Origin: a virus | DNA: 64,000 nucleotides | Virus record (IMG/VR): IMGVR_UViG_3300032291_002524 | Span: 42,316-106,315 of that record | Strand: one strand, 5' to 3' | Part shown: piece after piece, positions 41,359-47,692 of the stretch | Layout: each line of letters opens with the position of its first letter | Numbering within the stretch: the stretch's first letter is position 1 | Position numbers and translations under genes: made by a program | The notes under the pieces: generated by a model | Told to the model about the DNA's origin: nothing | Seen by the model: only the letters and a program-made list of their open reading frames with translations | Databases searched by the model: none

Positions 41359-42624
41359 ATGGAAACGTTATCAAATATAGGAAACAATATTGTTGGTTCC
41401 GAGATTATCAAAATCTCACAACAAATTAAAGAGATTTCAAAGACAACCCCCGTGGCAAATCTAACCATTGGTGATTTTAACTCAAAATTATGGCCAATTC
41501 CAAGTGGTCTCAGAAATAGAATTATTGACTCATATAACGAAGATTTAACCAATTACCCCAACTCAATGGGCGAGATAAATCTTCGTGAATCAATTTCAAA
41601 ACACATCAAACATCAATTTGGTCTTAATTATTCTACTGATGAGATTTTGGTAGGTGGTGGAGTTCGTCCTTTGATTTATACCGTATATAAATCTACGGTA
41701 AATTCTGATGATGAGGTTATTTACCCAACACCATCTTGGAATAACAACCACTATTGTTTCTTACACGGAGCGTCCAAACAGGAAATTCAGTGCTTACCTG
41801 AAAACTCATTTTTTCCTACTGTTGAAGACATTGATAGTAGGATAAATGTCAACACATCATTAATTTGTATTTGTTCACCACAAAATCCAACAGGTCGTGT
41901 AATTAATCCTGAAGTTTTAAAAGGTATATGTGAATTAATTGTTAAGGAAAATAAATTTAGAGAAACCCGAATGAATTCAAGACCGTTATATTTGTTCTTT
42001 GACCAAATATACTCTGACTTGAGTTTTGGTGATAATTTTGTTCATCCTTTACATGTTTGTCCTGAAATTAGGGATTATTTAATTTGTGCTGATGGTATTT
42101 CCAAATCACTTAACGCCACGGGTGTAAGAGTTGGTTGGGTTTTTGGTCCAAAAGATGTTATTGGTAAGATGAGTGAGATATTATCACACATCGGAGCATG
42201 GGCACCAAAAGCGGAACAACATGCCGTATCCCGTTTTATCGATGAGTCATATGATGAATATCAAAGTCACTTGACATACGTTAAAAATGAATACGAAACC
42301 ATCTCAAATGAGATTTGTGGAAAGTTTCAAGAACTTAAAGATAGGGGATACAGTGTTGATTATCAAAAACCCGAAGGTGGGATTTATATTTCAGTTTATT
42401 TGGGTTACGTTCACCAATTCCCATCAACTGAAGAATATATTTCATTCTTAATTAACAAATGTGGACTAGGGATTGTACCATTTGAGTATTTTGGTTCAAA
42501 CCAAAAAGGGTGGTTTAGAATATCGATTGGTAATATAGCTTCATTAAATTTGAACTTTATTAAGGAAACAATTGAAAATTCTGTATTAAAATCAAAAAGT
42601 TTTGTAAATTCTATGGTCATGTAA
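41359..42624 (+). CDS. PLP-dependent aminotransferase (class I/II)
   Basis: A 421-residue protein with the fold-type I aminotransferase pattern: N-x-P-N-S-M-G-x-x-x-LR at the start, GGGVRPL for cofactor phosphate binding, SPQNPTGRV, FFDQIYSDL (Asp for the PLP nitrogen), GISKSLNATGVRVGW with the Schiff-base Lys, and a C-terminal WFRISIG with the substrate-binding Arg. It transfers amino groups between amino and keto acids, most like the aspartate/aromatic group. A phage copy suggests amino-acid supply during infection. The start avoids an upstream hydrophobic extension. Confidence 0.88.
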   Translation: METLSNIGNNIVGSEIIKISQQIKEISKTTPVANLTIGDFNSKLWPIPSGLRNRIIDSYNEDLTNYPNSMGEINLRESISKHIKHQFGLNYSTDEILVGGGVRPLIYTVYKSTVNSDDEVIYPTPSWNNNHYCFLHGASKQEIQCLPENSFFPTVEDIDSRINVNTSLICICSPQNPTGRVINPEVLKGICELIVKENKFRETRMNSRPLYLFFDQIYSDLSFGDNFVHPLHVCPEIRDYLICADGISKSLNATGVRVGWVFGPKDVIGKMSEILSHIGAWAPKAEQHAVSRFIDESYDEYQSHLTYVKNEYETISNEICGKFQELKDRGYSVDYQKPEGGIYISVYLGYVHQFPSTEEYISFLINKCGLGIVPFEYFGSNQKGWFRISIGNIASLNLNFIKETIENSVLKSKSFVNSMVM

Positions 42625-42653
42625 TTGACTTTTCGTAAAATTGACTATATTTA
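42625..42653 (+). promoter_or_regulatory. Possible promoter of array 2 leader
   Basis: TTG (42625-42627) and TATATTTA (42646-42653), the latter one base off TAnnTTTG; spacing 18. Confidence 0.5.
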
Positions 42654-42679
42654 TATCACAAACAAAATTACAACATTCA

Positions 42680-42748
42680 ATGAGAACCATTTTCATATTC
42701 GGAACACCAGCAACAGAGGGTGATACTTCCAAAGTGGAGATGGGATAA
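42680..42748 (+). CDS. Leader peptide 2 (22 aa) of tRNA array 2
   Basis: Short ORF. Its 22 residues use M, R, T, I, F, G, P, A, E, D, S, K and V, which covers every amino acid with a canonical tRNA in the second array (E, T, M, G, D, A, P, I, R, S). Its Arg codon is AGA, matching the array's Arg(TCT). Its Gly codons are GGA and GGT, matching Gly(TCC) and Gly(GCC). The last codons contain the antiterminator segment (42736-42744). No good ribosome site is visible. Interpreted as a regulatory leader, not a functional protein. Confidence 0.65.
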   Translation: MRTIFIFGTPATEGDTSKVEMG

Positions 42749-42802
42749 TATTGTCTTTTAGACCTTAAAGAAACCCATCTCCAAAAAAGATGGGTTTTTT
42801 TT
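42736..42802 (+). promoter_or_regulatory. Attenuator 2: antiterminator / terminator switch
   Basis: GGAGATGGG (42736-42744) pairs perfectly with CCCATCTCC (42774-42782). The same strand's CCCATCT alternatively pairs with AGATGGG (42788-42794), followed by eight T residues. The leader stop (42746-42748) is two bases after the first segment, so a terminating ribosome masks it. Confidence 0.72.
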
Positions 42803-42810
42803 GTTACCTA

Positions 42811-42842
42811 TTTGGCAAATCAAAAATAATGTTGTATCTTTG
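42811..42842 (+). promoter_or_regulatory. Second promoter of array 2
   Basis: TTTGG (42811-42815) and TATCTTTG (42835-42842), downstream of attenuator 2 and upstream of boxA. Confidence 0.6.
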
Positions 42843-42875
42843 TATTGTTGTTGATGATAACAACATAACAAAAGA

Positions 42876-42892
42876 GTTCTTTGACATATTGG
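42876..42892 (+). promoter_or_regulatory. boxA-like antitermination element 2
   Basis: GTTCTTTGACATATTGG, differing from the array 1 copy at one position. Confidence 0.6.
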
Positions 42893-42911
42893 AAACCAAA
42901 AAAAAAATAAA

Positions 42912-42936
42912 TTGGTTAGGATAACCAACTTTTTTA
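42912..42936 (+). terminator. Terminator between boxA 2 and the endonuclease gene
   Basis: TTGGTT / AACCAA stem with T-run. Antitermination at boxA could allow read-through to array 2. Confidence 0.6.
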
Positions 42937-42970
42937 AGGGTTCGTAATATTTATCATTAAATGATATATT

Positions 42971-43876
42971 ATGTATAAATGTGGATATTGCGAAAAAGAT
43001 TTTAAGAATAAGGGAGGTTATGTAAGACATAATAAAACCTGTAAAATTGTTGATAATATTAGAGATGATGTTTACCGATTATATGTTGATGATTTGTGGA
43101 GTATAAAAGACATTGAAAAAAAATATAAGATTGGCCATAATACGGTCAATCAGATTTTAGGAGATTCAAAAAGAACACAATCTGAAGGTAATAAAACAGC
43201 TCGTAAGAAATATCCTGAAAATTTTAAACATACTGAAAAATCTAAACAAATTTTAAGGGAGAAACGATTAAAATTTATGAAAGATAATCCCGACAAAACT
43301 GCTTGGAGATTAAAGAATATATCATACCCTGAAAAATTGTTTTATAACAAAGTTATTGAATTAGGGTGGGATAAGAAGTATTCAATTAAACGAGAATACT
43401 CAGTATTTCCATATTTTATTGATTTTGCGTTTTTAAATGAAAAAGTTGCCGTTGAAATTGACGGTTCTCAACACCTTCTTCCTGAACGAAAATTAAAAGA
43501 CAGTGAAAAAGACGATTTATTAATTTCAAATGGATGGAATGTTATTAGGATATCTGAATATAAAATAAAAACCGAAATTGAAAATGTCTTTGTTGAAATA
43601 TTACAAGTTTTAAATAAAAATGTTAAACCTAAATTACATAGAGTTGGAATCGTATTACACCCAAAGAAAAACCAAAAGAAAAAACGAGAAAAAAATGGAT
43701 TGACAAAAGAACAACTAAATTCTATTAAATCTCAAAGAAAAATTAACAGACCTGATTATAAAACATTAATTAACGAAGTAAAAGAATTTGGTTTTAATAA
43801 AACAGGTAAAAAATACGGGGTTAGTGATAACGCGATTAGAAAATGGGTTAAATTTTATGAAAAATATGAAAATTAA
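42971..43876 (+). CDS. Zinc-finger / Vsr-like homing endonuclease
   Basis: 301 residues. N-terminal C2H2-type finger (C-x2-C-x(12)-H-x(4)-C), an HTH-like segment (about 40-70), then a Vsr/EDxHD-like nuclease core: SYPEKLFYNKV (Glu), YFIDFAFL (Asp), VEIDGSQH, and NGWNVIRISEYKI. A second HTH-like region closes the protein. Such enzymes occur as free-standing homing endonucleases in phages. TATTTAT lies near the start. It separates boxA 2 from tRNA-Glu. Confidence 0.8.
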   Translation: MYKCGYCEKDFKNKGGYVRHNKTCKIVDNIRDDVYRLYVDDLWSIKDIEKKYKIGHNTVNQILGDSKRTQSEGNKTARKKYPENFKHTEKSKQILREKRLKFMKDNPDKTAWRLKNISYPEKLFYNKVIELGWDKKYSIKREYSVFPYFIDFAFLNEKVAVEIDGSQHLLPERKLKDSEKDDLLISNGWNVIRISEYKIKTEIENVFVEILQVLNKNVKPKLHRVGIVLHPKKNQKKKREKNGLTKEQLNSIKSQRKINRPDYKTLINEVKEFGFNKTGKKYGVSDNAIRKWVKFYEKYEN

Positions 43877-43879
43877 TCT

Positions 43880-43887
43880 TATCTTTG
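43880..43887 (+). promoter_or_regulatory. TATCTTTG box before tRNA-Glu
   Basis: Fifteen bases before tRNA-Glu, so at least part of array 2 can be started here. Confidence 0.55.
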
Positions 43888-43901
43888 TCCTATAATTTTA
43901 A

Positions 43902-43975
43902 GGTCCTGTGGAGAACGATAGCTATCTCATCACCCTTTCACGGTGGAGTATCGGGGGCGGCACCCGACAGGACTA
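43902..43975 (+). tRNA. trnE: tRNA-Glu(TTC) with unusual T-loop
   Basis: Acceptor GGTCCTG / CAGGACT, D-stem GAGA / TCTC, anticodon loop CTTTCAC in stem TCACC / GGTGG. T-arm TCGGG-GGCGGCA-CCCGA: stem perfect, loop not TTCRANN. Confidence 0.85.
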
Positions 43976-44012
43976 CAAAAAAAAAAGATTTGGTAAATTA
44001 AAAAATTATCAT

Positions 44013-44020
44013 TATCTTTG
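44013..44020 (+). promoter_or_regulatory. TATCTTTG box before AGTCAGG gene D
   Basis: Eleven bases before the tRNA-like gene, showing that this family is driven from its own promoter. Confidence 0.55.
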
Positions 44021-44031
44021 AATTATCAAAT

Positions 44032-44124
44032 AGTCAGGTGGCGGAATGGTAGACGCTTTTGGATTCTCTGTCCGATACCTTTGTTAAGGCAAAAAGCTTA
44101 CAGGTTCGAATCCTGTCCTGACTA
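44032..44124 (+). tRNA. AGTCAGG-family tRNA-like gene D (93 nt)
   Basis: The most tRNA-like of the family: acceptor AGTCAGG / CCTGACT, anticodon stem TTGGA / TCCGA with seven-base loop TTCTCTG (anticodon CTC), variable arm CCTT / AAGG, perfect T-arm, discriminator A. A Leu-type body with a Glu anticodon is unexpected. Confidence 0.65.
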
Positions 44125-44198
44125 CAAAAATATTGGGTCCCGTACGGAATCGGGTGATGAGTGAAGGGTTGCCGACTCTGTTTCACCGCTCAAAGCAT

Positions 44199-44290
44199 AG
44201 TCAGCTAGGAAGAAGGTCGGTTCGAGTCCGATGGAAGGTCATGGATGACGGGTAGCTCCCTGCAGAGAGGTTCGAATCCTCTCCTGACTA
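44199..44290 (+). tRNA. AGTCAGG-family tRNA-like gene E (92 nt, rearranged)
   Basis: Ends AGTCAG / CTGACT and 3' T-arm AGAGG-TTCGAAT-CCTCT are present. The D-arm is lost, and a second T-arm-like hairpin (TCGG-TTCGAGT-CCGA) sits in the middle. Looks like a recombinant of two tRNA genes. Confidence 0.5.
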
Positions 44291-44681
44291 CAAAGTGTTG
44301 TTCCCTTGATAAAGGAAATGTAAAGATTAGTGATATTACTTGAATTATGGAAAACATAATCGTACACTACAACACTGAGGGATTATCATCCTCACTTTCT
44401 GTATCTCACGTGGAAAAACTTCTTACGGAAGCGGTAAAATGGAGATTAAGGATTCGCAATCCTCTCTGACGTAAGATGTGAAACCACACTGATTATTAAA
44501 ACTGCTTGTTAAAGTGATTTACGCTAGTTGGAAATAACTGGTATTGTCTAAACCTTAATCAGTCTCCCAAGGGTGAGCAAGTTGTAATACAATACAGAGT
44601 GAACAGTACGGCTGCGAATTGTGAGTGTTACAACTGAGTGCAGATGGAAACACCTAGTCATGTGTATAAACTAACTAACAT
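44291..44681 (+). ncRNA. Structured non-coding region (about 390 nt)
   Basis: No ORF. Perfect stems include GTGTTG / CAACAC, AGGATT-CGC-AATCCT, CTTACG / CGTAAG, ACTGATTA / TAATCAGT and GTTGTAA / TTACAAC, in nested order. Suggests one or more folded RNAs between tRNA-like genes E and F. Confidence 0.5.
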
Positions 44682-44862
44682 AGTCAGGTGGCGAAATGGT
44701 TAGACGCTACCAGCGAGAGGTACTCCACCCATGGTAAATAACCCTATTTAGTGATTCAAATAGGTGCTGGGTTATTGGACACACGATTGAAACATACCAT
44801 CAAATGTGTTAGACGTGACCGATGTGCGAGAGAGGTTACAGGTTCGAATCCTGTCCTGACTA
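44682..44862 (+). tRNA. AGTCAGG-family tRNA-like gene F (181 nt)
   Basis: Conserved ends and D-arm with about 100 extra bases in the centre. The insert has a long hairpin (AATAACCC / GGGTTATT enclosing CCTATTT / AAATAGG) and ACACA / TGTGT. The longest family member. Confidence 0.55.
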
Positions 44863-44914
44863 CAAAATTCAGGATTAATTACCCTGAAATAATGGAAGGT
44901 TCGAAACTTCCGAT

Positions 44915-45002
44915 TGATTATGGTGTAAAGGCGCACAGCGAACTGAGTAGGTCGGTGGACCGGAAGGAACGCGGGATTAAGGTTCGAATCCTTATTAATC
45001 AG
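44915..45002 (+). tRNA. tRNA-like gene with rearranged centre (88 nt)
   Basis: Acceptor TGATTAT / TTAATCA (six pairs), D-arm GTG / CAC, T-arm TAAGG-TTCGAAT-CCTTA, discriminator G. The centre holds GGTC-GGTG-GACC and a GCG / CGC outer stem but no standard anticodon loop. A TTCAGG / CCTGAA hairpin and a T-arm-like hairpin lie just upstream. Confidence 0.45.
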
Positions 45003-45010
45003 CAAAATTA

Positions 45011-45085
45011 GCTTCTGTAGTTTAGCAGGTAAAATAACTGACTTGTAATCAGTAGTCCCCAGTTCAAATCTGGGTGGAAGCTCCA
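45011..45085 (+). tRNA. trnT: tRNA-Thr(TGT)
   Basis: Acceptor GCTTCTG / TGGAAGC, anticodon loop CTTGTAA in stem ACTGA / TCAGT, T-loop TTCAAAT, encoded CCA. Confidence 0.9.
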
Positions 45086-45092
45086 AACAAAT

Positions 45093-45167
45093 AGCGGGGT
45101 AGAGCAGAGGTAGCTTACAAGGCTCATAATCTTGTGGTCAGTGGTTCGAATCCACTCCCCGCCACCA
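45093..45167 (+). tRNA. trnM: tRNA-Met(CAT)
   Basis: Acceptor AGCGGGG / CCCCGCC with an A1-C72 mismatch, anticodon loop CTCATAA, T-loop TTCGAAT, encoded CCA. The 1-72 mismatch recalls initiator tRNA, but the three G-C anticodon-stem pairs are absent. Confidence 0.8.
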
Positions 45168-45279
45168 AATAATTCAATAGTGTAAACAAGTAATAGGCCG
45201 GCACATGATGGTCTCTCTATATTAAGAGTAGAGTTAAACTCAGCCACAAAGAGGAACGGTAAGGCCTCCTTGAATTATT
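45168..45279 (+). ncRNA. Small structured RNA closed by a 10-bp stem
   Basis: AATAATTCAA (45168-45177) pairs perfectly with TTGAATTATT (45270-45279). Inside are AGGCC / GGCCT and CTCT / AGAG stems. No coding potential. Confidence 0.45.
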
Positions 45280-45286
45280 AACAAAT

Positions 45287-45428
45287 AACTCTATAACAGA
45301 ATTAATTCTGTGAAATTGGGTAAATGAGGGTTAAATGGTTTGACAATCCTGAGACGCGTTTGGAATAAACCGTTAGAGCATTTAACAAGTAGTTTACATT
45401 GTAGGTTCGATTCCTACTAGAGTTACCA
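45287..45428 (+). tRNA. Expanded tRNA-like gene with CCA (142 nt)
   Basis: Perfect acceptor AACTCTA / TAGAGTT, T-arm GTAGG-TTCGATT-CCTAC, discriminator A and encoded CCA. The D-arm is a six-pair hairpin ACAGAA-TTAA-TTCTGT. The centre is a long stem (GTTAAATG / CATTTAAC enclosing GGTTT / AAACC). No anticodon arm was found. Confidence 0.5.
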
Positions 45429-45522
45429 AAAAGTTATGTGTTAATACATCTGACGGCAATTAGATATTAATATGTTAACTTCTATCGTTCTTAATCTTTG
45501 CCGAGATAAAGGGTGGTAGTTA
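45429..45522 (+). other. Structured spacer
   Basis: CGGCA / TGCCG stem around an AT-rich loop. No gene seen. Confidence 0.3.
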
Positions 45523-45595
45523 TTCCTGTAAGTGTGATGGCAAAACACCGGACACGGAGTCCGGAGTCGGAGGTTCGAGTCCCCCACAGGAACCA
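45523..45595 (+). tRNA. tRNA-like, possibly Pro(CGG)
   Basis: Perfect acceptor TTCCTGT / ACAGGAA, D-arm GTG / CAC, anticodon stem CCGGA / TCCGG with loop CACGGAG (CGG if read in the standard place, but U33 is replaced by A). T-loop TTCGAGT with one A-C mismatch in the stem. Could also be a modified Arg(ACG). Confidence 0.55.
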
Positions 45596-45602
45596 AATAT
45601 AT

Positions 45603-45689
45603 GCAGGTTAGAGTAGAGGACAAACTCACTGGGCTCATAACCCAGAGTCTCTGAAAGGGGACACGTCTGGTTCGAATCCAGCACCTGCT
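45603..45689 (+). tRNA. tRNA-Met-like (CAT) with long variable arm
   Basis: Acceptor GCAGGT / ACCTGC, anticodon stem CTGGG / CCCAG with loop CTCATAA, variable hairpin GTCTCT-GAAA-GGGGAC, T-loop TTCGAAT. A class II variable arm on a CAT tRNA is not normal. The anticodon stem is initiator-like (GGG/CCC). Confidence 0.6.
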
Positions 45690-45754
45690 ACCAAAATGTC
45701 GTTCGTACTTGACTCCAATCGATTATTACACTTGTCATGTACGGGCAACTCCAC

Positions 45755-45830
45755 GCGAGTGTCGTATAGTGGCTTATTATGTTAGACTTCCAATCTAAAG
45801 ACGAGATTTCGATTATCTCCACTCGCTCCA
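45755..45830 (+). tRNA. trnG: tRNA-Gly(TCC)
   Basis: Perfect acceptor GCGAGTG / CACTCGC, anticodon loop CTTCCAA in stem TTAGA / TCTAA, T-arm GAGAT-TTCGATT-ATCTC, discriminator T, encoded CCA. Confidence 0.9.
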
Positions 45831-46105
45831 AAAGAACCTTTCCTTACATAGGACGGATTAGCACCGTTGAAAGACAATCTTTGGCTTCGTGGGAGTATCT
45901 ACCCAATGAAGTATAAATGGCCCAAAGTGTGATGTGATGGACCCTGCTCTGTAGTGCACTTACACCAGGTGAACAGTAAACTATGTTCAGTCAAATCCAC
46001 AACTACGGTGAGCGTAGAAGGAAAGTTTCTTTTTTAAGTGGACCTTTCAGTTGAAAGGGACCAATCCGAAGTCGTCCTACAAGATTAGAAACGTCTTCGG
46101 CATTT
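45831..46105 (+). ncRNA. Structured RNA closed by AGGAC/GTCCT and GGATT/AATCC
   Basis: AGGAC (45850-45854) with GTCCT (46074-46078) and GGATT (45855-45859) with AATCC (46063-46067) close a domain of about 230 nt. CTTCGTGGG can pair with CCCA-x-TGAAG and GGTGAAC with GTTCA inside. No ORF. Lies between the two Gly tRNAs. Confidence 0.5.
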
Positions 46106-46177
46106 GCGGGAGTAGCTCAGGGGTAGAGCGTCTGCTTGCCAAGCAGAAAGTCGAAGGTTCAAATCCTTTTTCCCGCT
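46106..46177 (+). tRNA. trnG: tRNA-Gly(GCC)
   Basis: Acceptor GCGGGAG / TTCCCGC, anticodon loop TTGCCAA in stem TCTGC / GCAGA, T-loop TTCAAAT, discriminator T. Confidence 0.92.
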
Positions 46178-46216
46178 CTGGGTTGGTTTTTGGACCAATT
46201 TATAATATATATAAAT

Positions 46217-46894
46217 ATGGGTAGAAAACCTTACAAATATCATTATCTGTATAAAACTACTAATATGTTAAATAACAAATATTACATTGGGATGCACTCT
46301 ACTAATAATTTAGAAGATGGATACATAGGTAGTGGTGATAGAATTAGAAGAAGTTTGAAAAAATATGGTAAAGAAAATTTTAATTTTGAAATTATAAATT
46401 TTTTTGAAAATAGGGAATTGTTAAAACAAGCCGAAAAAGAAATAATAACTGATGAAATATTGAATGATGATTTATGTATGAACATTTGTTATGGTGGTGG
46501 GGGTGGATATATAAGTCCTGATGGGGTTAAAAAGGGAAGAATAAAAACTGATAAAATTCTTAAGGAGAAATACGGTGAAAATTTTAGAAATGTAATTTTT
46601 AGGCAATACTACGATAATTTATCTGACGAAGAAAAAAAAGAATGGAAGAAAAAAATATCCAAATCTTTGAAAATTTATTATGAAACACATTTGAATTCTT
46701 TTACAGGTAAAAAACATACCGAACTTACTAAAAAAAAGATAGGAGAAAAAAATTCTATTCATCAAAAAGGGGAAAAAAACTCTCAATTTGGAACTTGTTG
46801 GATAACAAATGGTGAAATAAATTTAAAAATTAAAAAATGTGATGTATATCAATATCCTGAATGGAATAAAGGTAGAACATTAAAAAAGAAATAA
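46217..46894 (+). CDS. GIY-YIG homing endonuclease in tRNA array 2
   Basis: 226 residues. The start lies after tRNA-Gly; a longer frame would overlap it. The nuclease domain has HYLYKTTNMLNNKYYIGMHS, then D-G-Y-IGSG and the KKYGKENF block with catalytic Glu downstream. The C-terminal half is Lys-rich with a GKKHTELTKKKIGE (NUMOD3-like) DNA-binding segment and a final TN-G-E-x-N domain. A free-standing mobile endonuclease between tRNA-Gly and tRNA-Asp. Confidence 0.88.
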   Translation: MGRKPYKYHYLYKTTNMLNNKYYIGMHSTNNLEDGYIGSGDRIRRSLKKYGKENFNFEIINFFENRELLKQAEKEIITDEILNDDLCMNICYGGGGGYISPDGVKKGRIKTDKILKEKYGENFRNVIFRQYYDNLSDEEKKEWKKKISKSLKIYYETHLNSFTGKKHTELTKKKIGEKNSIHQKGEKNSQFGTCWITNGEINLKIKKCDVYQYPEWNKGRTLKKK

Positions 46895-46942
46895 GGGTCC
46901 GAGGGAGTCCCTGAAAGGAATAAATATCCTGTCCCTATCCAT

Positions 46943-47014
46943 GGTCTATTGGTGAAATAGTTATCATATCTGCCTGTCACGCAGAAGTCCTCGGAGCGTA
47001 ACCGGGATAGACCG
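46943..47014 (+). tRNA. trnD: tRNA-Asp(GTC) with swapped T-loop
   Basis: Perfect acceptor GGTCTAT / ATAGACC, anticodon loop CTGTCAC in stem TCTGC / GCAGA, discriminator G as in Asp. T-arm CTCGG-AGCGTAA-CCGGG: positions 54 and 58 are A and T. Confidence 0.88.
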
Positions 47015-47238
47015 CAATGAGTAAGAGATACTCAGTAGTCTTTCATCCAAGACTCATTTAACAATGGATGGGGTTAAAAAACACCACCCTAAGGTAATCG
47101 GTTCGGGATAAAACAGCATCAGGCCTGATGACTGCCGACGTATTGGGCTGACGTTTTCAAGGGGGTAAGACTCCGCAGGGTTACAAACAGGAAACCGGGA
47201 AAAATCTACTTATCCGTAATCTCAGGGTGGGGTAATAT
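47015..47238 (+). ncRNA. Structured non-coding region (about 220 nt)
   Basis: TGAGT / ACTCA, CATCCA / TGGATG, CATCAGG / CCTGATG and a long-range CCACCCT / AGGGTGG stem. No ORF. Confidence 0.45.
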
Positions 47239-47324
47239 AGTCAGGTGGCGGAATGGTAACGCAATGTTTCTAGACGAAGTTCAGCCGGGGGAGGCTGTTG
47301 CAGGTTCGAATCCTGTCCTGACTA
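47239..47324 (+). tRNA. AGTCAGG-family tRNA-like gene G (86 nt)
   Basis: Acceptor AGTCAGG / CCTGACT, variable arm CAGCC / GGCTG, T-arm GCAGG-TTCGAAT-CCTGT. Normal class II size. In standard register the loop TCTAGAC gives TAG (Leu) with C33 and an imperfect stem, so decoding is doubtful. Confidence 0.6.
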
Positions 47325-47427
47325 CATTGATGGGTGGTTCTTCTCCCTGAACAGGTGGCTTGGTAATCAAGGAACTGAATGTTTTTAGAACATTTGCAGA
47401 AATACTGGTAGAACAGTGAAGATGACG

Positions 47428-47444
47428 GCTCGGAAAGTACGAGC
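47428..47444 (+). repeat. Second copy of the GCTCG-CGAGC hairpin
   Basis: GCTCGGAAAGTACGAGC, identical to 36445-36461, six bases before tRNA-like gene H. Confidence 0.6.
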
Positions 47445-47449
47445 AAAAT

Positions 47450-47612
47450 AGTCAGGTGGTGGAATTGGTATACACTACCGTTAAGGGCTTAGAGATATGA
47501 TAAGATGTGGAAACGCACCCCTTCCTTGAACGGTTGTCCGATGAATGAATCGGGCTGTGTGATGTAAAGCGCACGGATGCAATCAATACAGGTTCGAGTC
47601 CTGTCCTGACTA
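47450..47612 (+). tRNA. AGTCAGG-family tRNA-like gene H (163 nt)
   Basis: Conserved acceptor and T-arm. The anticodon stem ACCGTT / AACGGT is intact, but about 46 bases interrupt its loop. The variable region also carries CCGAT / AATCGG and GTG / CAC hairpins. Resembles a tRNA with an intron-like insert in the anticodon loop. Confidence 0.6.
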
Positions 47613-47692
47613 CATAAGAATAATTACTTAAATAAAAACGATAATGTTTAGATTCGGCTCGTTTTTTCTCCATTCTAAAGATATTTATAGAT

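Noticed and set aside
44751-45638. Several ORFs of 60-104 codons across the tRNA arrays
   Set aside because: They run through tRNA genes with recognisable tRNA-derived peptides and have no start signals.
47239-47324. Amber suppressor tRNA (TTCTAGA read as loop with anticodon CTA)
   Set aside because: The stem needed for that register does not pair. Other registers pair better, and no gene in the window needs stop-codon reassignment.
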